From assembly GCA_001770205.1 (NCBI GenBank), contig MEQL01000044.1, positions 1 through 64,000 of the forward strand: a stretch of DNA of 64,000 nt. Reading direction: 5' to 3'. A model generated the notes under the pieces. That model was not told the origin of the DNA, did no database searches, and saw only the letters and a list, made by a program, of their open reading frames with translations. The translations under genes and the position numbers were made by a program. This stretch comes from Bdellovibrionales bacterium RIFOXYD12_FULL_39_22 (GTDB lineage: Bacteria; Bdellovibrionota; Bacteriovoracia; Bacteriovoracales; Bacteriovoracaceae). Position 1 is the first letter of the stretch. Each line of letters starts with the position of its first letter. Positions 54,606 to 63,847 of this stretch are shown one piece after another.

Positions 54606-55013
54606 ATGAAATCATTATTTTTAATTTTTGGACTTATGATTTTTTCTTTTTCTCTTTTTGCAGAAGGCGAACTAAGTAGTAGTCAGAGTATCTATGAGGC
54701 CTTGGATGTGGAAGCGATTCAAGTTAATCCGGGGATTAATGGTGTCTATCGTTTAGAAAAGGGAGTGGGTGGACTTTATTGCGCAAAATCTAAAGTGGTT
54801 TCTCCGAATGCTGAGGATGAATATTTTTGTGATTTATTGGTGGAAGAAATGGATGCAGAAGCAATTTATAATGCTCTTTTAGTAGAAGAGGTGGCCGATG
54901 AACCGATGAGGTTCGGGGCCATGAGATTTTTTAAATCAGTGGGCGAATTGGTTTGTCTTAAATCAAAGATTGTCTATCCTGGGTCCAAATTTGAATATAG
55001 CTGTACTTTATAA
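54606..55013 (+). CDS. Small secreted protein with an internal duplication
   Basis: A 135-residue protein with a Phe-rich signal peptide ending LFAEGE. The mature part contains two related units: LEKGVGGLYCAKSKVVSPNAED with a Cys 15-18 residues later, and FKSVGELVCLKSKIVYPGSK with a matching later Cys. Each unit would form a two-cysteine domain of about 45 residues. GAAGGAGGATGG precedes the start. I recognise no family. It follows the giant protein by 132 bp and ends in a bidirectional terminator shared with the next gene. Confidence 0.75.
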   Translation: MKSLFLIFGLMIFSFSLFAEGELSSSQSIYEALDVEAIQVNPGINGVYRLEKGVGGLYCAKSKVVSPNAEDEYFCDLLVEEMDAEAIYNALLVEEVADEPMRFGAMRFFKSVGELVCLKSKIVYPGSKFEYSCTL

Positions 55014-55054
55014 TATAATGCAATAAATGGCAGCAAGTGTAGTAAGTAAGAAGG

Positions 55055-55078
55055 GTAACAGGGAAAACTCCCTGTTAC
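55055..55078. terminator. Bidirectional terminator overlapping a stop codon
   Basis: A perfect 10-bp stem GTAACAGGGA/TCCCTGTTAC with a four-base loop separates the converging genes. Its right arm includes the stop codon of the minus-strand gene. The T-runs on either side are poor. Confidence 0.75.
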
Positions 55079-56412
55079 TTAGTTAACACTTCTTTTACTC
55101 TTTCTTCAATGCGCTCCGAATCAGAGAGCGCATTTTTTTCTCCGGATGTATTTGATTGTTGGCGAGTGGCATTCAAAATTGCCTTGATGGTGCCTTCATC
55201 ACATTCTTTGATCATTTCGCAAACAGATCCCATTCCCTTGGCCACCTTGCCGTTAACGAAGGTGTCAAGAACCGAACCTTTAAGTTCGCCGGATAGGCGT
55301 TGCTCCAAAATTAGTTGCGCCATTTCTCCTTGAGTTTTAAATTGATCCATTTTTAGAAGTAAAAATTCACCATCATCATATTTATTGTGCGCCTTTTCTA
55401 TTGCCTCTGTTACTTCTTTATCTTTTGATTCAAGATAGATCACAGATGCTACCACTTTTTTTTCTTCCTCCGTTAATTCATCAACTTTTCCGGAGGTCTC
55501 GGCGAGCTTATTCTTTTTTTCTGAGAAGTTATTTAGACGATATCCTTCCATTTTTTTGTTAGCAATGTATTGGTCAATTTTTCGTTGAACATCAGGAGGT
55601 AGCTTTTTAAGTGCCTCTTCGGCGGAGGCAATGGCGGCATTACGCGCAATTACGGAAGAAGAAATTTTAGCTTCTAGCTCCCCCTGGACCTTTGTATATT
55701 TTTTTTGGTTTTCTTTAATTTTTTCTGTCCGATCTACAAACTGTTGTTTTAATTTTTTGACTTCCTCGGCATCAAGGTGTTTTGTTAATTGGCTCCAGTT
55801 GGGTTCAACTCCACTGGCAATGTCTTCGCGAGCAACTTTTGCGGCCTCAATTTTTTCAGGAGTTTTTTTCTCTAGTTTTTCATTCTTTTGCAGTTTCTCA
55901 TTGACCTCGACAATGGCGTCAAGGGAGGCCATGGATTGTTGTCGTAATTTTTTTTCTTCATTTATGGCAACATCTGTGGCCTGGGCCTGGGCATCGATTG
56001 CTGCCTCAAGATCGGCAATTGTTTGGTTTTGAGTATCACGCACAGATTTTAATTCAAAAAAGAGCTTTCTAATCTTTGCATCTTGTATCAAAGTTGGATT
56101 GGCCTCCAAATGTCTTAATAATCCTTTTTCCAATTTGGCGTTATATTCTTCTTCATCTTTTTCATTGCAGAAAATGCAAGATGGTGAGGAGTCGCCAAGT
56201 TCTGTATCCCATGGACAGCTAAATACATTGGCACAAGTTTCATAACCTTCATCGGTATCAGAGGTAGATTTCTTACAACTGGTTGGATCTTTTTTGTATT
56301 CACAGATATCACTGAAGTGTTTTTTTACGCTGTAGGCGCTGACGGAAAAAGCAAATGCCGAAGAGATGGTTAGGGTTGCTAGTAAAATGGTGATCAATAC
56401 TTTTTTCATCAA
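55075..56412 (-). CDS. Secreted coiled-coil protein with a Cys-rich N-terminus
   Basis: A 445-residue exported protein (signal peptide cut near AFAFS). Residues about 35-85 hold six or seven cysteines (SDICEYKKDPTSCKKS, ETCANVFSCPWD, CIFCNEKDEE), likely disulfide-bonded. Residues 95-370 are Glu/Lys/Gln-rich helices with long heptad runs, consistent with a periplasmic rod. The end is hydrophilic. I recognise no family. It is a single gene behind a GGAGGAG site, with 100 bp to ricT upstream on the same strand. Confidence 0.75.
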   Translation of the reverse strand: MMKKVLITILLATLTISSAFAFSVSAYSVKKHFSDICEYKKDPTSCKKSTSDTDEGYETCANVFSCPWDTELGDSSPSCIFCNEKDEEEYNAKLEKGLLRHLEANPTLIQDAKIRKLFFELKSVRDTQNQTIADLEAAIDAQAQATDVAINEEKKLRQQSMASLDAIVEVNEKLQKNEKLEKKTPEKIEAAKVAREDIASGVEPNWSQLTKHLDAEEVKKLKQQFVDRTEKIKENQKKYTKVQGELEAKISSSVIARNAAIASAEEALKKLPPDVQRKIDQYIANKKMEGYRLNNFSEKKNKLAETSGKVDELTEEEKKVVASVIYLESKDKEVTEAIEKAHNKYDDGEFLLLKMDQFKTQGEMAQLILEQRLSGELKGSVLDTFVNGKVAKGMGSVCEMIKECDEGTIKAILNATRQQSNTSGEKNALSDSERIEERVKEVLTK

Positions 56413-56512
56413 ACTCCTCCAGTTAATCTTTAATGTAATTCACACAGTGAGCTTATCGAGTATTTATAAAAAAACTTAAGAGCTGGCCGCAGCGAGGGAG
56501 TTTTTTGGTCAA

Positions 56513-57793
56513 CTATCGTCGTCTTCTATTTTTATTTCGATGGAAGTTGTTCTGTTTTGGTGGATTGCTGGTGTTATTTGTTAACACCGCAGGCCCGGTG
56601 GGAGGAGGCGTTTTTGGTTGTGGGGGGAGGGGAGTGGTAGTAATAGTGGATGGCGTTTTTTCTTCAGGAGCATTTTCATCCTCAAGAGATTCTCCACTGT
56701 TTGTTGCTTGGAGCATGGCCAAATCAATTTTGCTGCCGATAAGCGTCTTTGTCTCATTCATAATATGTTCAAAACGCTCCGGAAATTTCCAATCAGTAGG
56801 CAGTGGTAGTTTTATATCGTATTGAGAGAGAGCATAGCGACGTAAATTCCCTTTGTCGGTTAGCATTTCAAACTCTTCTCGCAGGACGTGTAGTTTTGTA
56901 ACTTTTCCTATATCTCCGTTGGCAACTTTGATAAAACTTCCCTCTCTTGGGAGAAAGTTTCGCTTATGTGTGTAGACTTCATTTTCAAAACGAATGCAGC
57001 ATTTAACTTGGCCGCAGACCCCATTTATTTTGGTGGGCACAATGGCCAGATTTTGATTTTTGGCCATCTTAATATTTACCGTTCCATAATTTTTTAAAAA
57101 TGAAGAGCAACAATTTTGTCGGCCGCAAGGGCCGATAGAACCCAGTGCCGCGCTTCGATCTCGTACCGATATTTGACGCAATTCAATGCGCATTTTAAGT
57201 TCGGCCACCAAATCTTTTACTAAATTTCTAAAATCCACACGATCAGGAGCATTAAAATAGAAGACGGCCTTTTTGCCAAACTGAATAAATTCTACGTGGG
57301 TTAAAACCATATCCAAATTATATTTTTCAATGAGGCCTAAGCAAATATTTTCCGCTCTCTTTTCCTGGTGCAAAAGTTCCTGTTTTTTGGCGATATCCTC
57401 TTCGGTAGCAATTTTAGAGATGGTGTGAACAGGAAGCATTCCCTTATGGAACTTGGCCTCATAAGGGAATGAATTTATATAACCAATATCCATCCCTCGA
57501 TCACTCATGGCCATTACTTTTTGCCCATAAGAGAAAATTTGATTACCAATTAAAAAAGGGAATGCACGAGCGTTTCCTGGGAAGCGTACTTTTACAAAGC
57601 GCAATAGTTGGCCATCTTGGAATTTATGTTCCTCATCTTCTTTGCCATCATTTGTCGTTTTTTCGTTATTTGCATTAAGATCATTAGAAAAATCAGGAGA
57701 AGGTGTTGTTGGTTGCTCTGTGACTTCCGAATCAGTAGCGGGAGTGCTCAGAGCAAGAGGTTCATCATTAGATACTAAATCGTTATTGGCCAT
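56513..57793 (-). CDS. ricT: PSP1-domain protein RicT (YaaT)
   Basis: A 426-residue cytoplasmic protein. The PSP1 domain spans about residues 150-290, with the Cys clusters CGRQNCC and GVCGQVKCC that bind an Fe-S cluster in the family. The N-terminal about 45 residues are acidic and low-complexity, and the C-terminal 60 are Pro/Thr-rich with a basic end. In Bacillus, RicT acts in the Y-complex that controls RNase Y. It follows holB and tmk, an order conserved from Firmicutes to Bdellovibrionota. Confidence 0.93.
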   Translation of the reverse strand: MANNDLVSNDEPLALSTPATDSEVTEQPTTPSPDFSNDLNANNEKTTNDGKEDEEHKFQDGQLLRFVKVRFPGNARAFPFLIGNQIFSYGQKVMAMSDRGMDIGYINSFPYEAKFHKGMLPVHTISKIATEEDIAKKQELLHQEKRAENICLGLIEKYNLDMVLTHVEFIQFGKKAVFYFNAPDRVDFRNLVKDLVAELKMRIELRQISVRDRSAALGSIGPCGRQNCCSSFLKNYGTVNIKMAKNQNLAIVPTKINGVCGQVKCCIRFENEVYTHKRNFLPREGSFIKVANGDIGKVTKLHVLREEFEMLTDKGNLRRYALSQYDIKLPLPTDWKFPERFEHIMNETKTLIGSKIDLAMLQATNSGESLEDENAPEEKTPSTITTTPLPPQPKTPPPTGPAVLTNNTSNPPKQNNFHRNKNRRRR

Positions 57794-57833
57794 ATTGGAT
57801 ATCCATTATAGTCATAACCGAAAAGGAGTGTCA

Positions 57834-58691
57834 TCATTTAGTTACAAAGGTATTGGCCAGTAAACTAAACATTCGTTCATTGGCCATATTGTTAAAAAAT
57901 TGAGAGCGATAAAACCAGTTAAGTTCAAGTAGTAGGCCATTTTTGCTTTGGTAGTCAGAGATACGGCCGATTTCATAATCACAAAGAAGTTCAAGGATTA
58001 GTTGTTGTATTTCTGCTTTCTCTTTTACCGCCTCCAAAAGAGGGGCCATTTTTTTATAGTTTTTTAGATAATCCAAAAGAGGGGCCCGAACTTTTTCTGA
58101 AAGGAGTTTATATTTTGGAAGGGATAATAATTTTTCTATTTGTGTTGCTGGATTTTCTACTTGAAGGGAAGGAAGCGCCATTTTTTCTTTTGAAAGCTGG
58201 CCGGGAATTAATAATTTGATGGCCCTACTTTCGATTGTTGGCAGCAGGGGGCGCATAGTAGGATTTATAAAAAAAATAGAAGACATCTCGCCCGGCCTTT
58301 CTAGCACCTTCAACAATTTATTCGCGATAGATTTATTTATCAAATGAGCATCAAAAAGGATGATGAAGCGATAATTTAATTCGGTAGGGCGAAAATTTTG
58401 GAATTTGAATATTTCTCCAAAGCTGTAATCGTTTTGGTTATATTCTTTGTCCTCGGAATTTTTTTTAAACATCAAAATATCTTGATGGCCAGCGGCCAGA
58501 AGGTTGGAGGCGGCCTGCGATGAGATTTTTTTATTTTCCGCAATAATGCTGGTAAGGAGATTATTAATCCATTGATCAAGTACGGTGGCGATATTTTCGC
58601 CATATTGTTGCATAGAATTTAAAATATAAAAATTGGCCAATCTCTTGGAATAGTATTTTTGCACTATTATTTCGTAGATATTTGGTTTCAT
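57834..58691 (-). CDS. holB: DNA polymerase III delta-prime subunit
   Basis: A 285-residue clamp-loader subunit. Recognition rests on ILFDAHLINKSIANKLLKVLERPGE, the sensor-like segment SIFFINPTMRPLLPTIESRAIKL (typical of HolB) and on its place between tmk and ricT. The P-loop position near residue 25 is FYILNSMQQYGEN, with the Gly-Lys-Thr lost, as expected for a delta-prime that does not hydrolyse ATP. No zinc-binding Cys are visible. It overlaps tmk by 4 bp. Confidence 0.85.
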   Translation of the reverse strand: MKPNIYEIIVQKYYSKRLANFYILNSMQQYGENIATVLDQWINNLLTSIIAENKKISSQAASNLLAAGHQDILMFKKNSEDKEYNQNDYSFGEIFKFQNFRPTELNYRFIILFDAHLINKSIANKLLKVLERPGEMSSIFFINPTMRPLLPTIESRAIKLLIPGQLSKEKMALPSLQVENPATQIEKLLSLPKYKLLSEKVRAPLLDYLKNYKKMAPLLEAVKEKAEIQQLILELLCDYEIGRISDYQSKNGLLLELNWFYRSQFFNNMANERMFSLLANTFVTK

Positions 58692-59398
58692 AATTTATGA
58701 GGCCAGTTAATATGTTGCAGATGTTTAATTATTTGTCCAAATACCAAAGAAACCTCTTGTTCTCCATCAATTGTTTTGATTCTTTGGGGGAAAAGTTGGG
58801 CCGCCTGCTCATACCCTTCAATTATCTTTTTATAAAAATCTACCTTCTCGGCCTCGAAGTAATCTTTTTTGCTATTACGTAGTTCCTGACGTCGAAAGGA
58901 TGTTTCTAAATTTATTTTTACATAGAAAGTAAAATGGGGAAGAACATTCAAGGGCGGATATTTATGGATATCCAAAATGGTGGCAACTCCCAAATTTCTG
59001 GCCACTCCCTGATAGGATATGGAGCTATCTATGAAACGGTCACAGATTACAATCTGTCGATCTTGCGACAAGAGGGGAAGAATTTTTTCCGCCAGAAGTT
59101 GAGCGCGAGAAGAGGCAAATAAATAGGCCTCGGCAATAGGGGGAATAGGAAATTGAGAAGATAAAATTGCCTGACGCAGTTGTTCTCCAAAAATAGTTCC
59201 CCCAGGTTCGCGAACAATGGTTACGGCAAATCCTTTTTTTAAAAAGTAATCCTTAAGGCCGGTGATGTGAGTAGATTTTCCGCAGGCCTCAATTCCTTCT
59301 AGGGAGATAAAATGGGATGTGGGGTTTTTGGTTTCTGTAAAATGTTGCAAAATTTCCATACTACTTTTTAGCACAGATAATTTAGGATGGGCAATCAA
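58688..59398 (-). CDS. tmk: Thymidylate kinase
   Basis: A 236-residue kinase that phosphorylates dTMP to dTDP. P-loop GIEACGKST near residue 35, the REPGGT motif, DRFIDSSISYQG and the LID region are visible. The TTG start at 59398 has GAGGG about ten bases upstream; an ATG at 59359 lacks one, so the N-terminal end is uncertain by about 13 residues. It sits in the GYF-tmk-holB-ricT set, with only 3 bp between the preceding stop and this start. Confidence 0.93.
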   Translation of the reverse strand: MIAHPKLSVLKSSMEILQHFTETKNPTSHFISLEGIEACGKSTHITGLKDYFLKKGFAVTIVREPGGTIFGEQLRQAILSSQFPIPPIAEAYLFASSRAQLLAEKILPLLSQDRQIVICDRFIDSSISYQGVARNLGVATILDIHKYPPLNVLPHFTFYVKINLETSFRRQELRNSKKDYFEAEKVDFYKKIIEGYEQAAQLFPQRIKTIDGEQEVSLVFGQIIKHLQHINWPHKL

Positions 59399-59401
59399 AG
59401 A

Positions 59402-60700
59402 TCAGAGGCCCTCTTCTTCTTCATCAAAAAGATCTTGTTCGGTAGAAGTTGGGTCGTCTAAATTGATGGGTTCTGGCCGCAATAACTTGGCGTTAGGATC
59501 ATCGCTGTTTTCCTCCGGAGCACTTTCACTTTCACTGGGTTCTTCACTGTAGTTGTTGATTGGTTGAAGCTCTTCAGCGGGCATGCCATTATCTGCTAGG
59601 TCTGGCCCCTCAGGCATGGCCGGGTCATCAACCATTCCGGCCTCACCAACATCTTTAGAATGGTTGGTGGGATCATCACGAAGTTTTTTGCTTGAGCGGT
59701 AGGCCTTAGATTTGCTAAATGGAGTTTGACCGCGTGTTGGCCGACGAGTCACCACTTTTCGAGCACGGCCATTGGATTTTGTTGGTAGAGGAGAAACTTG
59801 ATTGCTGCTAGGAGATTCTAAGGCCTCAACATTTGAATTCATGGAGTCATTGGCCTCTTGATTAGGACGATAGACGTTACCACTGTTGCTAGATTTTCTG
59901 GTTGAGAGGACATCTTTTTTAGGTGCTTGCGTCGCATAAATGGCCAGTAAAATAAAGGAGCCTAAAATTACCAGCGAAAGCGCTAAATATGAAGAGAACT
60001 CTTTTTTAGGAGAGATTATGGGCCCTAAGCTAGTTTCTTCTTCAGTAACTTTATGATTTGTGCGCTCTTCACTTTTTTGAGGAGTGCTTTTTCTTGTCAC
60101 TTCATCTTTGCTGCTTTTATTCCCAAGAACTACGAGTCCAGCAATGGCATCGCTAGTATCATCGATGCGATGCATGGCCTGGGTGTCTTCATCGTATTGT
60201 GTGTCCGTTGAGGTTGATTGCGGAATGGAGGGAAGTTCATTGGCACTTTCTCCTCCGCGACGATCCAATTCTTTAATTTGAAAAATTTTAACCCATTTAT
60301 TGGAGTCGTTTACGCTAATGAGATCGGTATATAGTAACTTTTGAGCTTGCAGGCGGTCTAAAATATCGTAGTAATTAAATGGCCCCTTTTTTTGGCCATG
60401 TTCGAGTAAGTAGAAATTGGCCTTGGACATTGTAGTGCTTGGCAGTTCGATAGTCGCCGAAAAAGTCATGGATTGTTTTTTCTTTAACGCTGCGTTAGAG
60501 GCCAAGGCCCCCCACTCTGTTGATCCATAAGTTCGCATAAGAACTTGTGTTGGTATGGTATGACTAATTCGATAATCTAGGATGTCATCAAGTAAAAATA
60601 ACCCTAAACTTTTTCCCTCGTGTTGGAGCTCCACAATATCTTTGCGGCCAGCAAGCTCTTGAGGGTTGACATTTTTTAGAGCAATATCTTTTAGATCCAT
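59402..60700 (-). CDS. GYF_2-domain single-pass membrane protein
   Basis: A 432-residue protein. Residues 95-147 resemble a GYF_2/DUF4339 domain (FYLLEHGQKKGPFNYYDILDRL, then VNDSNKWVKIFQI). A single membrane segment lies at about 237-257 (SLVILGSFILLAIYA). The rest is acidic and Pro/Ser-rich, with a basic stretch (RKVVTRRPTRGQTPF) in the likely periplasmic part. Orientation is N-in by the lack of a signal peptide. A peptide-binding scaffold is possible. No enzyme motif is seen. It is first in the ricT operon. Confidence 0.75.
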   Translation of the reverse strand: MDLKDIALKNVNPQELAGRKDIVELQHEGKSLGLFLLDDILDYRISHTIPTQVLMRTYGSTEWGALASNAALKKKQSMTFSATIELPSTTMSKANFYLLEHGQKKGPFNYYDILDRLQAQKLLYTDLISVNDSNKWVKIFQIKELDRRGGESANELPSIPQSTSTDTQYDEDTQAMHRIDDTSDAIAGLVVLGNKSSKDEVTRKSTPQKSEERTNHKVTEEETSLGPIISPKKEFSSYLALSLVILGSFILLAIYATQAPKKDVLSTRKSSNSGNVYRPNQEANDSMNSNVEALESPSSNQVSPLPTKSNGRARKVVTRRPTRGQTPFSKSKAYRSSKKLRDDPTNHSKDVGEAGMVDDPAMPEGPDLADNGMPAEELQPINNYSEEPSESESAPEENSDDPNAKLLRPEPINLDDPTSTEQDLFDEEEEGL

Positions 60701-60856
60701 AGGTCAACTTCAGAGGTTAAAGGGTTAACTTTTAATACTCAATCTCTTGTTTATGTCTCTCTTTCGGTTAAAGTTAAAAAATTTATTAATCAAAATTACA
60801 CAGTTAGCAAGAAAAGAAAAAAAATTCCGCAACAATTGACCAACAAGGTTTGTTAG

Positions 60857-62521
60857 TTATTCATCATTGGCAGAAGAAAAATAGCGAACCATTTTAGTGA
60901 AAAAACTCTCTTTTTCATTGGCGCGTATTCTATCTAATCCAATGATTTTTCCATTCCGTCCATGTTGCGTACGTGCTTTTTTATTTCTTGGCCGTATGGG
61001 CCCGTTGATTTTTGAAGAAGAAAGTTCCTCCTTTTTTTGAGTGGAAGGAGAAGAGGAGGCCATCTCTTGGCCTAAATTGGCACTGTCGTTGAGCAAAGAG
61101 GTGGAAATGGTGTAGTCCGGGGATTGTAGTTTAAGGACCGGGACAATGATAACTTTTACGTCATTTAAATTTTCAATTTGCAGTAGATTGTCACGTAAAT
61201 CATTTAGGATGAAGGAGGCAACTTCGATGGGGGCCTCTACGCGAATAACTTCTTCATCGCGAGCAGTGGCCTTTTGGGCCACGACTCGTAAAATTGAGAT
61301 TGCTAGTGATTCCAGATCGCGAATATATCCCTGTCCATTACAGCGAGGACAGGTGGTGTGACTGGATTCGGCGAGAGAAGTTCCCAATCTTTGTCGAGAA
61401 ATTTCCATTAGTCCAAAAGGAGATATGTTGGAAATTTGAATACGAGCACGATCATCTTTAGATAAATCTCGAATAAGCTGCTGAACTTTGCGATTATGAT
61501 TGCCATCTTGCATGTCGATAAAATCAATTACAATCAGGCCTCCGATATCGCGAATTTTTATTTGACGAATAATTTCATAGCCGGCCTCGAGATTGGTTTT
61601 TAGGGCCGTATCTTCAATATTCCTACCTTGGTGAGAATGTTTCGAGTTTATATCAATGGTGGTCATTGCTTCGGTATGATCGATGACAATGGCGCCACCA
61701 GACTTGAGAGCGACTTCACGCTTAAAGGCAGATTCGATCTGCTCTTCGATTTTGTAGACGGTAAAAATTCCTTCGTTGTCTTCGTAGAGTTTAATTTTAT
61801 CCACATAGTGAGGCATGGTGCTTTTTACAAAATGGCGCGCTTCATGAAAAGTTTGCTTGTTATCTACGAGGACGGCATCTATGTCATCTTGCAAATAATC
61901 TCGTAATGCTCTAATTACCACATTGCTTTCTTTAAAAATTAATTTTGGCCGATTAGTTGCCTCTATTTGTTCTTGAATAGTTGACCAAAGATTTTTTAGA
62001 TAAGTTAGATCATTTTTTAAAATATCTAAATTGCGATCAATGCAAGAGGTGCGGACGATTAACCCACTACCTTCTGGAACATCTAACTGTTCGGTTATCT
62101 CTTTTAGACGACTTCGCTCTTCTCCTTGAATTTTTCGAGAGATGCCAATTTTATTATTGGAGATGGGCATGAAGACCAAATATTTTCCTGGTAATCCGAT
62201 ATTGGTAGTCAGATAAGCACCTTTGGTGCCGCGTTCATCTTTTTGTATTTGAATAACCAATTTCTGATGTGGCCTAACTTTTTCATTTGGATAGATGCGG
62301 CGAATATCATCAAGAGGTATGAAACCGCGCTTATCTTTGCCGTAGTCAACGAAGGCAGCATTAAGAGCATGGGCAATATTTTCAATTATTCCGATATAAA
62401 TGTTAGACTTGTTATCTTCGTTGTATCGTGACTCCATCTGAAAATCTACAAGATAGTTGTCGTTGACCATGGCCACTCGAATCTCTTCTTGCTGAGTGGC
62501 ATTTATTAAAATATGCTTCAT
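60857..62521 (-). CDS. rng: Ribonuclease E/G family endoribonuclease
   Basis: A 554-residue protein. It begins with MKHILINATQQEEIRVAMV, typical of RNase E/G, with an S1 domain at about 40-115. The catalytic acidic residues lie in VIDFIDMQD and the region SKDDRARIQ. The zinc link CPRCNGQGYI is present. The last about 75 residues are Ser/Lys-rich and not conserved. It matches RNase G in length more than RNase E, since the long scaffold is absent. The short 156-bp spacer to the next gene is AT-rich with no clear terminator. Confidence 0.94.
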   Translation of the reverse strand: MKHILINATQQEEIRVAMVNDNYLVDFQMESRYNEDNKSNIYIGIIENIAHALNAAFVDYGKDKRGFIPLDDIRRIYPNEKVRPHQKLVIQIQKDERGTKGAYLTTNIGLPGKYLVFMPISNNKIGISRKIQGEERSRLKEITEQLDVPEGSGLIVRTSCIDRNLDILKNDLTYLKNLWSTIQEQIEATNRPKLIFKESNVVIRALRDYLQDDIDAVLVDNKQTFHEARHFVKSTMPHYVDKIKLYEDNEGIFTVYKIEEQIESAFKREVALKSGGAIVIDHTEAMTTIDINSKHSHQGRNIEDTALKTNLEAGYEIIRQIKIRDIGGLIVIDFIDMQDGNHNRKVQQLIRDLSKDDRARIQISNISPFGLMEISRQRLGTSLAESSHTTCPRCNGQGYIRDLESLAISILRVVAQKATARDEEVIRVEAPIEVASFILNDLRDNLLQIENLNDVKVIIVPVLKLQSPDYTISTSLLNDSANLGQEMASSSPSTQKKEELSSSKINGPIRPRNKKARTQHGRNGKIIGLDRIRANEKESFFTKMVRYFSSANDE

Positions 62522-62661
62522 AATTTTCCCGTTATCGTACTAATCTATTATCCTACTATTTTGTTTCTGCGTGGGATTTATCTCTTTTTTGTAGTACTCA
62601 GACCTTACCAGAATTGCCTTCATTTTACAAACAACCTTTATGAAGTTACATTATTATTAAT

Positions 62662-63153
62662 ATGCAAAACAAAAATAAACAAAAAAATAAAGATAGATCC
62701 ATTTTTGAAATTGTAGGTAAGCGTGAACGAGATATTCGCCAAACAATTGTTAATGCGGAGGCGATGAAGGATTTTGGAGATGTTTTTGGAAAAAAAATTT
62801 TAATTGTAGATGATGATCAAGCTTTCACTGATTTTGTCGTTCATAGTTTAAAAAGTTTTGGCCTTTTTGAAGTCAAGAGCGCCTCCGATGCGGGATGGGG
62901 AATTAAGAAATTTATTGATGAAGTCCCAGATCTTTTAATTATCGATATTTTTTTACCACAGACAGATGGACTAAAGTTGGCCAAGGCCATGTTGGCCCTT
63001 TATGAGAGAGAGTTTCCTATTTTATTTGTCTCGGCCAATAAAAGTTTTGGGCGAGAAATTGAAGAAAGTGGTTTTGCTGCTAAGTATAAGTTTTTGGCAA
63101 AACCAATTAATAAAGAGTTATTGAAAGAATATGTTACCGAACTCCTAAGATAG
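62662..63153 (+). CDS. Response regulator with N-terminal extension
   Basis: A 163-residue receiver preceded by about 40 charged residues. The acidic pocket is LIVDDDQAF, the phospho-acceptor Asp95 in IIDIFLPQTDG, and the Lys in FLAKPI. The start at 62662 lacks an obvious ribosome-binding site, and the true start may be the ATG at residue 35. It is first of three consecutive receiver genes with no kinase between them. Confidence 0.85.
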   Translation: MQNKNKQKNKDRSIFEIVGKRERDIRQTIVNAEAMKDFGDVFGKKILIVDDDQAFTDFVVHSLKSFGLFEVKSASDAGWGIKKFIDEVPDLLIIDIFLPQTDGLKLAKAMLALYEREFPILFVSANKSFGREIEESGFAAKYKFLAKPINKELLKEYVTELLR

Positions 63154-63163
63154 TGAGTGTCTG

Positions 63164-63847
63164 ATGTCGATTAAAGGCCGTGATATTTTAATGATAGATG
63201 ATGATCCCTCTATCACCGCGCTTGTTGGAAAAGTGTTAGAAAATGTCGGTCTGCTTTTTCGAATTGCCACTGGATTAGAGCAAGCGTTCTATTCGCTCAG
63301 AGTACAGATCCCACATTTGATAATTTTAGATTTAATGTTAGGCAATGAAGAGAGTGGACTAACTTTTTTAGAAAGACGAAGATTAGATCCTCAATTAAAT
63401 GCTATTCCAGTTATAATTTTGAGTGCAGTGAAAGAAAAAAAAGTGGTTAATCGGGCACTATCTTATGAAGGGGTCGATTATTTACTAAAACCTCTGAATG
63501 CAAAGTTATTGCTACAACGAGTTCGTAAAAATTTATTAGGGGTGGCCGCCAAGCGAGTTGTTTTTGCTGATGAAGATCGGCCAGCGGTCTTGGCCCAAAT
63601 TGATGGACAAGTTGAATCAATCAATGAAGTATCTTGTACGGTATTGGCCGGTATGAAAATGCAAGTGGACGCACCAGTTAAGATTAAATCTAGTTTTTTT
63701 GAAAACTTTTTTGGTGATAATGTACAATTTATCACAATGGGGCAGAGTGAATTTGTTGAAGATGGGCAGTTTCGGGCCAGAATATTATTTCGTGGAATTA
63801 CTGAAGAACAGGCGAGGAAAATAAGGTTAGCAAAGTGGAAGAAGTAA
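63164..63847 (+). CDS. Response regulator with a C-terminal beta domain
   Basis: A 227-residue protein: a receiver (Asp56 in ILDLMLGNEESG, Lys in LLKPLN) followed by a beta-rich domain (about 140-225) starting VLAQIDGQVESINEVSCTVL. The latter resembles a degenerate PilZ or other small beta-barrel, but lacks the RxxxR c-di-GMP motif, so ligand binding is doubtful. It lies 10 bp after the previous receiver gene and overlaps the next by 13 bp. Confidence 0.82.
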   Translation: MSIKGRDILMIDDDPSITALVGKVLENVGLLFRIATGLEQAFYSLRVQIPHLIILDLMLGNEESGLTFLERRRLDPQLNAIPVIILSAVKEKKVVNRALSYEGVDYLLKPLNAKLLLQRVRKNLLGVAAKRVVFADEDRPAVLAQIDGQVESINEVSCTVLAGMKMQVDAPVKIKSSFFENFFGDNVQFITMGQSEFVEDGQFRARILFRGITEEQARKIRLAKWKK

